DNA from: Loxodes magnus
Taxonomy: Eukaryota; Ciliophora; Karyorelictea; Loxodida; Loxodidae
Direction of reading: 5' to 3'
NCBI GenBank assembly: GCA_946699065.1
Contig: CAMPDV010000681.1
Span: 62,001 to 126,000, forward strand
DNA length: 64,000 nt
Part shown: one piece after another, positions 13,730 through 24,016 of the stretch
Layout of the letters: each line of letters starts with the position of its first letter
How positions within the stretch are numbered: position 1 is the stretch's first letter
Program-made: the position numbers and the translations under genes
The notes under the pieces: generated by a model
What the model saw: the letters and a program-made list of their open reading frames with translations, nothing else
Databases searched by the model: none
Told to the model about the DNA's origin: nothing

Positions 13730-14625
13730 TTTCCTTTAATGCAGGAATTCTCAAATTTTCCATTTTAGTTTAATTTTTCATTACTTATGGATCTTATTTT
13801 GGGGCTTATTTTTTAATTTTTTCTAAGCTACTCAATAGTAAGCTTTATACAGTTTCACGACTTGCTCTCTCATTTGAATTTTAAGTCCAAAATTTTTCAA
13901 ATAAAATCTTATAATCCTTAGGAAATTCCTCAGAAATTTTTTCTCTATCTCCAGCTTTTATATCCTCTCTTATAGATAAGTTATCAATTTCTTAATAGGA
14001 CACTTAATTATTTGCAATTTCCCAAAAAATGACTCCAAAAGCAAAAATATCTGGTTATTTCTGTATTTAGGCTTTAAGCACATCAATTCAGGAGCTATCT
14101 GACGAATGTTGCCTATCTAAGTTTTTTATTTGAAAGATTAAGTTTCTATTCTCACTTTCGATAAATTAAAACCTGCTATTTTAGCTCTTAAATTATTGTC
14201 CAGTAATATGTTATTACTCTTAAGATCTCTGTGAATAATATTCTTCTCGATAATACACTCTAGACATATCACGATATCTAAGCTTATGTTATATCGGATT
14301 TTCTATGATAGATATTGCTTATTTTTTATAAGCTAGTATAAATTGTAAGGCAGATATTCCAATACCAAACACAGCAGGTAAGGACAGTACTCATATAAAG
14401 ATACTATTAGGATGATGCATCTTTTAGGTATTGATAGCTCCTATTCCATCTCTTTCTTAACTGCCTAAGATAAACTTTAATTGTAAAACTCTTTATCGCT
14501 ATTAATGTTCTTCCTTCAGTAAAGCTTTTCAAAAAACTCTAAAGCCACCCTTAGCAATCTCATCTATTTTCTAAATGTTAGAAACTTAGATAATATAATC
14601 CTAGCTAATCTACGAAACAGTTGAT
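13730..14625 (-). pseudogene. Protein kinase relic (TKL/receptor-like type)
   Basis: Minus-strand reading gives N-lobe text with AIKSFTIKVYLRQ (the ATP-binding Lys block, about 14460-14490). It continues with IIHRDLKSNNILLDNNLRAK (catalytic loop with HRDLKSNN at 14210-14233) and GNIRQIAPELM (activation segment end). In another frame come PDIFAFGVIFWEIANN and KFWTQNSNERAS, the last being subdomain XI. The metal-binding DFG position reads GFN (about 14166-14178), and there is a one-base frame change between the APE motif and PDIFAFG. A glycine-rich loop is only vaguely present near 14560. The order and spacing match a whole kinase domain of about 290 residues. The altered DFG and the frame break argue for a pseudogene; a pseudokinase with a tiny intron is a less likely alternative. 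Confidence 0.7.
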
Positions 14626-14639
14626 TATAGATAAAAAGA

Positions 14640-15093
14640 TGAAAACTCTTAAATAAGTAAATAAAATTGAATTTATCAAGTACTAAAAAAATGGCACTAT
14701 TGAAATTATAAAATAAAGGTTCTACTATTAATTAAAAAAACATATTATTAATTAATTAAAGAGAATAATATAAAAAGGATTATTTGGTATATTTTATGAG
14801 AAATTAAAATAGTTTTGAAAAGTGTAAAATTTAATTAAGTTTAACAAAATAGAAATAATCTAATTCTCAATTAGTTTTTAACTAAAAAACTGTAATCACA
14901 TAATAAAATAGTAAAGAGATTATAAAATTTTAGAGAATTAACTTATTTATTGCTAAATAACTAGATATCTTATTTATTAGAATGTAAAAATCAGAACTAT
15001 GTAAAAATTAACTATTTTTGCTTAACTGCTAAATTTAACTTATTCTCCAGTTTTATAAAAAAAAATAATATAAAAATTTAAGTTTTTGAGTTA
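14640..15093. other. AT-rich spacer left of duplication A
   Basis: This stretch is A/T-rich DNA without recognisable genes. The rRNA similarity starts abruptly at about 15094. Confidence 0.5.
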
Positions 15094-15231
15094 AGGGATC
15101 CAAGACGATCAGATACCGTACTAGTCTTAACCATAAATAATGCCGACTAGGAATCGGGGAGACCGTATAAATCTCCTCGGCACCTTCCGAGAAATCAAAA
15201 TCTTTGGCTCTGGGGAAATGTGGTCGCAAGA

Positions 15232-15265
<34 letters not shown>

Positions 15266-15866
15266 AAAGAGTGGAACCTGTGGCTTAATTTGATTCAACA
15301 CGGGGAAACTTACCAGGTTCAGACATAGTAAGGATTGGCAGATTGAGAGCTCTTTCTTGATTCTATGGGTGATGGTGCATGGCCGTTCTTATTTGGTGAA
15401 GTGATCTGTCTGGTTAATTCTGATAACGAACGTGACCTCAACTTACTAAATAGACTCTTTCTATCGAGGAAATTGTCTTCTTAGAGGAACTTCCAGCTTT
15501 TAATTGGAGGAAATGTGAGGCAATAACAGGTCTGTGATGCTCTTAAATTTCCTGGGCCGCACGCGCGCTATACTGACGCAGCCAATGAATTCCGAAAAAT
15601 AGCTACTCCGGTAACCTCGTAACTGCGTCGTAGTTGGGATTGATCCTTGCAATTCTTGGTCGTCAACTTGGAATTCCTAGTAAGCGCAAGTCATCAGCTT
15701 GCACTGATTAAGTCCTTGCCCTTTGTACACACCGTCCATCGTTCCTCCGATTTCGAGTAATCAGGTGAACCTCTCGGACTAATGGGAAGTTAAGTGAACC
15801 TTATCACTTAGAGGAAGGAGAAGTCGTAACAAGATATCCGTAGGTGAACCTGCAGATGGATCATTA
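15094..15866 (+). rRNA. 18S rRNA, 3' part only (relic A)
   Basis: The sequence begins at the GATCAGATACCGT block and runs through ACTGAAACTTAAAGGAATTG and the decoding-site region to GGATCATTA. The 5' half of 18S is absent on the left. The nearly universal stretch CACCGCCCGTCGC reads CACCGTCCATCGTTC here, which argues that this copy is not under full rRNA constraint. It is followed by ITS1 (15867-15959). Confidence 0.9.
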
Positions 15867-15959
15867 ATATTAATATCAAACATTACAAAAATCAAATTTA
15901 TTTACAGCTTTATGCTGGTTTTCATTTTATCAAATATATAAACCTAAAAAAAACAAAAT

Positions 15960-16100
15960 CCCCAACAATAGATGCCTAAGCTCTGGCGTCGATGAAGGAC
16001 GCAGCGAAGCACGAAATTCAATGCTAACTGCAGGATTTCGTGAGACATCAGGTTTCCCAACGCAACAGGCACCTTGGGGAAATTCAAGGTATGTTCCTTT
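15960..16100 (+). rRNA. 5.8S rRNA (relic A)
   Basis: The sequence contains the conserved core GATGAAGGACGCAGCGAAGC and the later segment TTTCGTGAGACATCAGG (usual form GAGTCATC, retained in relic B). The 5' end is divergent compared with typical eukaryotes. It is flanked by AT-rich ITS1 and ITS2 (16101-16177). End positions are estimated. Confidence 0.8.
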
Positions 16101-16177
16101 CAGTATAATATAAAATACAAATGTAAGTGAATAAGAATTCTCTTACCAAGTGAAAAAAACTGAGTATATGTATTTGT

Positions 16178-17992
16178 GATTTGAGGGGAGTAAGATAACC
16201 CGCTGAACTTAAGCATATAAATAAGCGGAGGAAAAGAAACTAACAAGGATGACCTTAGTAACAGCGAGTGAAGTGGTCAAAGCCCAATTGTAAATCTTCG
16301 GAATTATCTAAGTTAGGGAGGAATGGTGTAGGTTTGATTGGACCTAAGTGGTCAGGAATGACACGTCATAGAGGGTGATAACCCCGTGAGGTTCAATTAG
16401 ATTGAAAACCAAACTATCTAAGAGTCGGACAGCTTGAGATTGCTGTCCAAAGTGCGAGGTAAACTCCTCGTAAGGCTAAATACGTCCAGAGTTCAATAGT
16501 GCACAAGTACAGTGAGGGAAAAGTGAAAAGTACTTTGGAAAGAGAGTTAAAAGACCTGAAATAGTTGGAGAGGAAGCTGTGCGTCTACAATAAATCTGAG
16601 CAAAGCTTTGAAAAGAAGTATTGCAAGGATATAGTGGACAGATCGCCCCGTCTTGAAACACAGTCCAAGGAATCTAGCTATATCGCGAGTCTGTGCAAGT
16701 AAATGTGTAGGCGAAATGAAAGTGATTGGGCAGGACGAAGCCAGGGAAAATTCTGGTGGAGGTTCGTGTAGGTGCTGACGTGCAAATCGCTCTATGGACC
16801 TGAGTATAGGGGCGAAGACTCATCGAAACATCTATTAGTTGGTTCCCTCTGAAGTTTCCCTCAGGATAGCTGGAACTTTTCGTGGTATCCGGTAAAGCCA
16901 ATGAATAGAGGTTCGAGAGAAGTAACTTCTTCCTCCTATTATCAAACTTTAAATGGGTTCAGTAACGTTTCATAAATGAACGTGACATGACATAAATGTC
17001 CCTAGTGGGACAATCCTGGTAAGCAGAACTGTCGATGAGGCCCAACCTGAAATGGAGTTAAGGCGAAAGAACCCGTCTGCAAGTAAGGGTGTTAGTCCAT
17101 TTAGACAGTAGAATGGTGGCCATGGAAGTCAGAACCCGCTAAGCAGTGTGTAATAACTCACCTACAGAATGGACTAGCCCTGAAAATGGAAGTTGCGAAA
17201 GGCGGGTGCCCATACTCTGCCCTCTGGTGTGGGAGGGCGTAGTATCTGCATGGAGGTAATTCTGTGAAGAGTTATGGAGCAGGTATTAGTGCAGATCTTG
17301 GTGGTAGTAGCAAGTATTCCAATGCCAACTTGGAAGACTGAAGTGGAGAAGGTTTTCATGAGAACCGCACTGGATCATGAGTCACCCGATCCTAACCTTA
17401 CGAGGGAAAGGGAATATGGTTAATATTCCATAGGTACTTACTACATAGTGGTGACACAATATGCTGCAATATGTCGGGGGAGAGTTGTCTTTTCTGTCTA
17501 ACATACATGTGCGCCTGGATCCATTACGGCGAGGAAGGCGTGATTTATGGAAGAGTAGTAAACTGTATGTGTTGTCTGGAGCACCAACTACGATCCATGA
17601 AACTTGTGGCATGTAATATGTAGGAGTATTCATACCTATACCGCAGCAGGTCTCCAAGGTTAACAGCCTCTAGTCAATAGAATAATGTAGGTAAGGGAAG
17701 TCGGCAAATTAGATCTGTAACTTCGGGAGAAGGATTGGCTCTGAGGGCCAGGTAGAAGTCTCCTCTGGAGGGATTGTTTGACTTAATTTTCACGGAAGTG
17801 GGAGCTTGTCGCCATGAACGAAGGTGGTCGGCCCTGCGGCGAATGGCCACCTCAGAACTGGAGCGGCAGGAGGAATCCGACTGTTTAATTAAAACAAAGC
17901 ATTGTGAAGGTGATATGTTAACACAATGTGATTTCTGCCCAGTGTTCTGAAAGTCAAGGTGATGAGATTCAACAAAGCGCGAGTAAACGGCA

Positions 17993-18029
<37 letters not shown>

Positions 18030-18394
18030 TCGTTATCTAATTAGTGACGTGCATGAATGGATTAACAAGATTCCTACTGTCCCTATCTACTACCTAGCGA
18101 AGTCACAGCCAAGGGAACGGACTTGGCATGATCGACGGGGAAAGAAGACTCTGTTGAGTTTTACTCTAGTCTGGAGTGTAGAGTGGCATAGGAAGCGTAG
18201 AATAAGTGGGAAGCCGCGATCTTGAAATATCACTACTAATGTCACTTTACTTATCCTGTCATGCAGTAACTTTCTATTAATGTAACTGGGTGGGAGAAAC
18301 CGTTAGGTGGGGAGTTTGGCCGGGGCGGCACATCTGTTAAAAGATAACACAGGTGTCCTACGGCCAGTTCAGAACGGACAGAAACAGCTCGCAG
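16178..18394 (+). rRNA. 28S rRNA, 3'-truncated (relic A)
   Basis: The sequence starts at the ACCCGCTGAACTTAAGCATA block and includes CTATGACTCTCTTAAGGTAG and the GGGAAAGAAGACTCTGTTGA segment. It stops inside the 3' third at GACAGAAACAGCTCGCAG and then jumps into spacer repeats. The peptidyl-transferase 3' part and the sarcin-ricin loop are missing, so this cannot make a complete LSU rRNA. It retains a 179-bp conserved segment (about 18082-18260) that copy B lacks. No intron sits at the TCTCTTAAGGTAGCC site. Confidence 0.9.
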
Positions 18395-19278
18395 TCGTAC
18401 CTAGTTGTACCGAGTACATGTACCTATTAATATCTAGTTAAAAAGAAGTTGTATCTAATAGTACCTAATCTTACCTAGTAGTACCTAGTTGTACCGAGTA
18501 GTACCTAGTCTTTCCTTTAGTTACTTATCTTTGTATCATCTATCTAGGGTTTTACATCGAGATTCTCATTACTATCTCTGCTGGGGTTTTACTTACTTTA
18601 ACTTACTTTGATTATTAAAGTACATAATTTCAAATTTTTTCAAATTTGAAATAAAAGATGCTAAAGACCCAACTTGAAAAGGTATTGACGCTTGACTATC
18701 TAATGATGATGAAGAAGAGATGAATTTTTAAGTGCTAATCAGTAGAAGAAGGATAGAGATAAAAGAATGAAAAGAGTAGTAAAAAGCATTAATAAGAAGA
18801 TTTCTTGGACTCTAAAGGAAGTGAAAATTTCAAATTAATGAAAATTTGAAAAAAGAGAAAGCAAGAGAAAAAGTTTTGATAGATGAAGAATGGAACGAAG
18901 ATGATGATATTTAAGTATTAAGCACTTTAAATGCTTCCGTTTGAGAAAAGATGATTCAATATAAGTAGATAAAAAGTAGAAAAGAGACTTGTAAGCTTAA
19001 AATGATGTGCTTAATGAATGAGTTATGTGTGACAAAGGCGTGAATCTAAAATTGAGAAATGCATATATAAGAAATGAAGGATGGCTAAGAAGGTAAAAAG
19101 ATCTTGATGCCTATAGTGGTGGTTTAGCGTATATTTTTTAAGACAAGTAGGGGTAAAAGGTGGGCTGTAGTATGGATATTTGAAGGGTAGGTTTATGAAA
19201 CATAAATGAAGGGGGAGGAAAGGAGTATATAGAAAAAGTGGATGGAAATAGAAAAAGTGGATGGAAATAGAAAAGTAT
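18395..19278 (+). other. rDNA intergenic spacer (relic A)
   Basis: The left 130 bp are imperfect short repeats of GTACCTAGTTGTACCGAGTA. Next comes a stretch with AGGGTTTTACATCGAGATTC, then Gly/Glu-codon-like purine-rich DNA up to GTATAAATCTGGTTG, where 18S starts. About 196 bp (18651-18846) are missing from the matching spacer in B, between two AAATTTGA boxes. The rDNA promoter should lie within this spacer, but I could not identify it by sequence. Confidence 0.7.
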
Positions 19279-19390
19279 AAATCTGGTTGATCCTGTCTAA
19301 ATGAGGCAATAAATAACGACACTGGGCTTCATCTCGTCGATTGTAGATTCAGTGTCTCTTACCTAAGGTTACTTTCTCTTTTCGGATTTT
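19279..19390 (+). rRNA. 18S rRNA 5' stub with internal loss (relic A)
   Basis: The canonical 18S start AAATCTGGTTGATCCTG is present and is then joined directly to the later block ATGAGGCAATAAATAACGAC. Compared with copy B, about 347 bp are missing. The loss lies between two ATCCTG boxes (47066 and 47413 in B), one of which remains at 19290-19295. Beyond about 19350 the similarity to 18S fades. Confidence 0.85.
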
Positions 19391-19594
19391 TGATAGGAGA
19401 GCCCATCTTTTATGATTTGGCCCCTATATTTTGGGTATAAACCATCTCTTCTTCCTTATTCCTTAAGAGAAATTAATCTTTATTAGTTTGTATTTTATTA
19501 ATAAATTAAATTTAATAATTAAATTTTAAATATTTTAATTTTTATTTCATTGTAATTAGTTTCTAAATACTAAAACTAATTTTATTTTTTATAA

Positions 19595-22189
19595 ATGGAT
19601 ATGTAACAGTGTCCTAACTGTAGAAATGCTTTCGATTAAGGTTAGTTTTAAGCCAAGCATCTTCCTTGCAACTGTGTTTCATGTTTCAACTGTTTAAATA
19701 CAGTATTCTAGATTACAAGAATGGTATATTGTATAAATCACCAGCAAACTTTTATTATAAGTCCTTAGGATCTACAAAACTACATGGTACAATAACCAAT
19801 ATAACCTTTGTTGTCTCAACAACCTCGTGCATTGGATTAAGTATGGTTAAATCAATAACTCGATTGGTTATAGGAATAATAGAATTAGAAATAAGAGCAG
19901 CTATAGTTTATAAGAAATGCTATCAATGGTGTTAGTTAGTAGTGGAATAATATCTGCTAGTAGGTAATTAAATGAATATTCAAGATCTTGATAGAATAAT
20001 ATTCTTAAAGAGTTAATAGAATTAAGAGTTTACTGAATCGTCTATCGGAACTCAGCATTTAATAATAATAGTAATAGCGCTAGCATATCCACCAGCAGGC
20101 AAATCAGTATTAGCTATATGAATAATAGTAGTAATTTACGGATATCTTAAGAGAAATCAATTTGATAAAGTAAGAATAGAATTTAAATTTGAATGATTAA
20201 GGTTTGCGATATAATATTCAGTATTATCTCTTAAATGCCTTCAATTTTCTGAGAGATCATTCATAGGGTTAGATATTAACTCAGTAAAAAGCCAGTTAGT
20301 TAATAGAATCTTATTTCAGTTAATAAAATGTAATAAGTGGTTTATGTCAAGGTCAATAATAATAATAGTAGTTTCAACAAAAACAATTATAGGATCTTCA
20401 ATAATAAGAAATATAATAAAGCCAATAACTATAGTTCTTATATTAAGACTAAGCCTCCCTAAGACACTAAAGTTAAGACAAATAATAAGTTTAAGAGTAA
20501 CTAATGTAAAAAGACTAATCTCAGTTTAATATATACCAAGAAGTTTCAAGTACTCTATAAAGAAAAGATTAAAAGTTACTTCAACATATTATTGAACTTT
20601 AGTTAGAGTAATAGAACTTTTAAGTTCAATAACTTTAAGAACAACCTAACTTGATAAAATAAGCCTTAGTAGACTTCAATAACTTAACGTTCGAATAGTT
20701 AATTCAAATTCTAGACCAACTAATATAACAATAACAAAGTATTGATATTTAATTTTTGAAGTAACATCCTTTAAATCACTCAAGCTTAACCCTTTAGACC
20801 TAAATCTTATTATAATTATCTAGGGTATCTAACTTATAACTGGTTGATAAATTAAATTAGGTATTATAGTTATCTAGATCATTATAGGAAGTATCGTAGG
20901 TATCATCGAATGTGATAACGATACTTAACTACCTGAATGTTAAGTTTGCATCATAATAAAATTTCTCAAACATGAGATTGGTGCAAGCAGATCTATCGGA
21001 CACAACATTTACTGAATGTGATTTCTCAAATTCAAGTTTCCATCAATGTAATTTAAGGAATACTAAGTTTATCGGTTGTGTATTGAGTAATGCTGATCTT
21101 TCCGATATAGCAACTGAGTATCCTCATGAACTTAATTGTCATTCCTGATGCATCAACTCAATAGCTATCTCTCCAGACAATCATTATATCATCACTGGTT
21201 CAGGTGATGAAACAATTAAGATCTGAGATTATTAAACATCTGCTTTAATCAATACTTTATCCGGACATACTGATTATGTTACCTCGGTAGTAATCTCCTA
21301 TGACTCTAGATATATAGTATCAGGTTCAGGATATTTTGACAAAACAATAAAGATCTGAAATTTCCTTGATGGTACTCTCCTGAGAACTTTAGAAGGACAT
21401 ACTTCTTATATTTCTTCGGTAGTAATCTCCTATGACTCTAGATATATCATATCAGCATCTGATGACAAAACCATAAAGATTTGGAATTTCCCTGATGGTA
21501 CTCTCCTGAGAACTTTAGAGGGACATACTGCTTCTGTTACTTCGGTAGTAATCTCCTATGACTCTAGATATATCATATCAGCATCATGAGATAAAACTAT
21601 TAAGATATGAAAGTTATAAAGTTCATTTTGGGATTTTTTATCTAGTTCCTGTGTTAAAACTTTAGAGGGACATACTTCTTATATTTCTTCGGTAGTAATC
21701 TCCTATGACTCTAGATATATCATATCAGCATCTGATGACAAAACCATAAAGATTTGGAATTTCCCTGATGGTACTCTCCTGAGAACTTTAGAGGGACATA
21801 CTGATCGTATTACCTCGGTAGTAATCTCCTATGACTCTAGATATATCATATCAGCATCTTATGACAAAACCATAAAGATATGGTCTTTTTCAGCTGGTTA
21901 GTGTGTATTAACTTTGAGTGGTCGCAAATATGCAATATGGTCCTTGGCATTATCAAAGGATTCAAGATGGATCTATTCTGGAGATAATTGAGGTAGCTTG
22001 AGAAGATGGAATGTATAGAGGTTGTTAAGTGTTGATGAATCTGTGGGATAGGTAGGTGTCAATTTAGATATTTTAACAATAAAGTAGTTGGATTGGAATA
22101 GTGTATATGCTCCCTATGGAATGAGATTGAGTGATTGTGAAGTAAGCAACATATAGATGAGTGAGTAGGATTTCTAGAGAAGTATGTGA
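19595..22189 (+). CDS. RING, Gln-rich linker, pentapeptide, WD40 protein (copy A)
   Basis: This frame of about 864 codons reads with TAA/TAG as Gln and TGA as Trp. Residues 6-49 form a RING-like zinc site: C6xxC9, C25xC27, C30xxC33, C46xxH49, with LPCNCVSCFNC as its core. Residues 60-455 are a Gln-rich coiled-coil-like linker. Residues 460-512 are a pentapeptide-type block (ADLSDTTFTECDFSNSSF). Residues 515-840 are seven WD40 blades with repeated TIKIW and LEGHT. The start is the first ATG before the RING and is conserved in A, B and C. The end is uncertain: TGA TGA at 22187-22192 is the best stop because the second TGA is also in B. The domain plan suggests a ubiquitin E3 ligase that recognises partners through the propeller. 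This is inference from RING/TRIM and WD40 families; no substrate can be named. Frame and domain spacing are kept relative to copy B. Confidence 0.85.
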
Positions 22190-22264
22190 TGAGATGTTTT
22201 TATTAAATGAATTAACTTATTAAATTAATATATTTATTTAGATTAATGAGCTTAAGTGTTTGAA

Positions 22265-22450
22265 TAATCAATATACTACTATATACAGTTATACTGTTAT
22301 ACAGTTATATTGTTATAATACTAATCTATAATACTATATATAAAATTATACAGTTATACAGTTATACAGTTATACTTATATACAGTTATACAGTTATAAT
22401 ACTAATCTATAATTTTATTATACAGTTATACAGTTATACTCATATATAAA
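22265..22450. repeat. TTATACAGT simple repeat (copy A)
   Basis: This is a 9-bp unit TTATACAGT in imperfect tandem array just after the gene, broken by AATACTAATCTATAATTTTA segments. It is matched in copy B at 50380-50490 with fewer units. Confidence 0.8.
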
Positions 22451-22929
22451 AATAACAATGATATTATACGGTTAAACAGCAATGATAATAAATTTAAGGT
22501 ATACTAAAGTTGAGTTACAACTCTAAGCAATAATGTAGCAATGTAGTTGAATAAATATATTAATAATAATAAAGTATAATGATATAAGTTTTTGTTTAAA
22601 TTGTTGAGGTGTAAGACAAGAGTATGTAATTTGGATTACGATTAAATTTGTGTAAAAGAGGGTGTAAGTATTTACTAAATAAAGAATTGAATGTGTTAAT
22701 GATTTTTTTAAATCTAAAAGAGTAATTGCGTTATTGTTTAAGTATTTTAAAAGGATAATTATTTTAAGAATAGTGGAATGTTTATTTATTATTTTTTTAT
22801 AATAAAGATTGGGAATAGTGTTTTGTGAGAAGAGAGAGGGTTGAATAACTTAAAGAGTATAAAAATTAAAATAAAAAAAGCATTTGAATTTTTAAATATT
22901 TTTTTATTGAAAGAGGAAGAAAGCATATG

Positions 22930-23065
22930 GAAAATTATAAAAGTGATTATTTTTTAAATTATAAAAGTTTTTGTGTATTAAAAGTTTTCTGTTATAAAAG
23001 TTTTATGGTATAAAAGTTTCTGTTATAAAATTTTTTAATATAAAAGTTTTTATATTGTAAAAATT
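22930..23065. repeat. TATAAAAGTTTCTGT tandem repeat (copy A)
   Basis: About six or seven degenerate units of roughly 15-17 bp carry TATAAAAGTTT plus a short variable part. Equivalent arrays lie at 51005-51085 (B) and 585-640 (C, inverted). Confidence 0.65.
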
Positions 23066-23219
23066 TCTGTGCAATATTTAATTTATAAATTTTTTAGGAG
23101 TTTACGGGTGAATTAAATAGAAGGTGTAGTTAAATTTTAATTTTAATTTTAAATTTGTAATTAATTAGTGTGATAAGATTGATATTTGAGTGTAATTTTT
23201 GTGAAAACAAAAAATTTAT

Positions 23220-23270
23220 TTTTTTGCTCAGCGTTTTGCACTATAAGACATTTTTTTGAATGGACTAAAT
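23220..23270 (+). repeat. Conserved tail motif A1
   Basis: GCTCAGCGTTTTGCACTATA followed by AGACATTTTTTTGAATGGAC. This is the first of three copies behind gene A, about 1 kb after the stop. It is preceded by a T-run and stands out by GC content. Confidence 0.7.
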
Positions 23271-23710
23271 TTTTGCAAAATGGGACAAAGGGTGTGAGAG
23301 GGTATAAAAAGTTTAAAAGGTGTTAAAAGATAGAAGTGATAAAATTTTTGAATTAAAGGAATTAAATTTTAAGAAAGGAATTTTAAAATTATTTTAGAAA
23401 AAAGTTTAAATTTTTGATTTTTTTTAATAAAAGGAATATTTTTTTACAGCATTTTGGTTATCTTTTTTATTTTGAATTTAAAAAAGTTTGAAAATTTAAA
23501 AAGGATTTTTTTAGAGAGTTGAACATATTAGTGAAACGGAAAATTTTAATTCAAAAAAATATTTTTAAGAAAAAATTTTAATTTTTTGAATCTGAATAAA
23601 ATTATTTTTCGATATAAATAAGAACAGGGATATATTTTAAAAGTTTTATAAAAAATTTTTTTTTGAATTAATAAATGAATAATAAAATGCCAAAAATTTA
23701 ATTTTGTTTT

Positions 23711-23757
23711 TTTGCTCAGCGTTTTACACTGCAAGACATTTTTCGGATGGACTAAAA
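23711..23757 (+). repeat. Conserved tail motif A2
   Basis: GCTCAGCGTTTTACACTGCA followed by AGACATTTTTCGGATGGACT. It lies 488 bp after A1 (core to core) and has the same T-run in front. Confidence 0.7.
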
Positions 23758-23970
23758 TTTTTTAAAAATTTTGAAATAAGATTGAATTTATAAAAGTGTA
23801 AAAAAATCGGTTAAGTAAAAAATTTTTGATTTTTAAAGGATAAACTTGTAAAGTTGTAGATGGACTTGAATTTGAATGTATTTATACAAAGTAAGGACTG
23901 AGATTTAAAAATTCCAAAAATATTGTAAATGTAAACATAGATAATGTGTAAAAATTTTAATTTTGTTTTT

Positions 23971-24016
23971 TTGCTCAGCGTTTTACACTACAGGAAAATT
24001 CTCGGACGGAATAAAA
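23971..24016 (+). repeat. Conserved tail motif A3
   Basis: GCTCAGCGTTTTACACTACA followed by GGAAAATTCTCGGACGGAAT. It lies 259 bp after A2. The second half is variant compared with A1 and A2, and copy B has the same variant at the same place. Confidence 0.7.

Noticed and set aside
16476-17657. Open frames antisense to 28S (and their counterparts at 43849-45408)
   Set aside because: They lie entirely inside highly conserved rRNA sequence and have no protein-like motif.
18011-18025. Group I intron at the classical ciliate 28S site
   Set aside because: TCTCTTAAGGTAGCC is uninterrupted in A (and TCTCTTAAGGTAACC in B).
17959-18225. Short sense open frame inside 28S
   Set aside because: It overlaps the conserved LSU core; the conservation is explained by rRNA.
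19595-22189. Bacterial or cyanobacterial origin of the WD40/pentapeptide gene
   Set aside because: The domain mix recalls such genes, but the reassigned codons, the RING start and the rDNA neighbour make a resident nuclear gene more likely.
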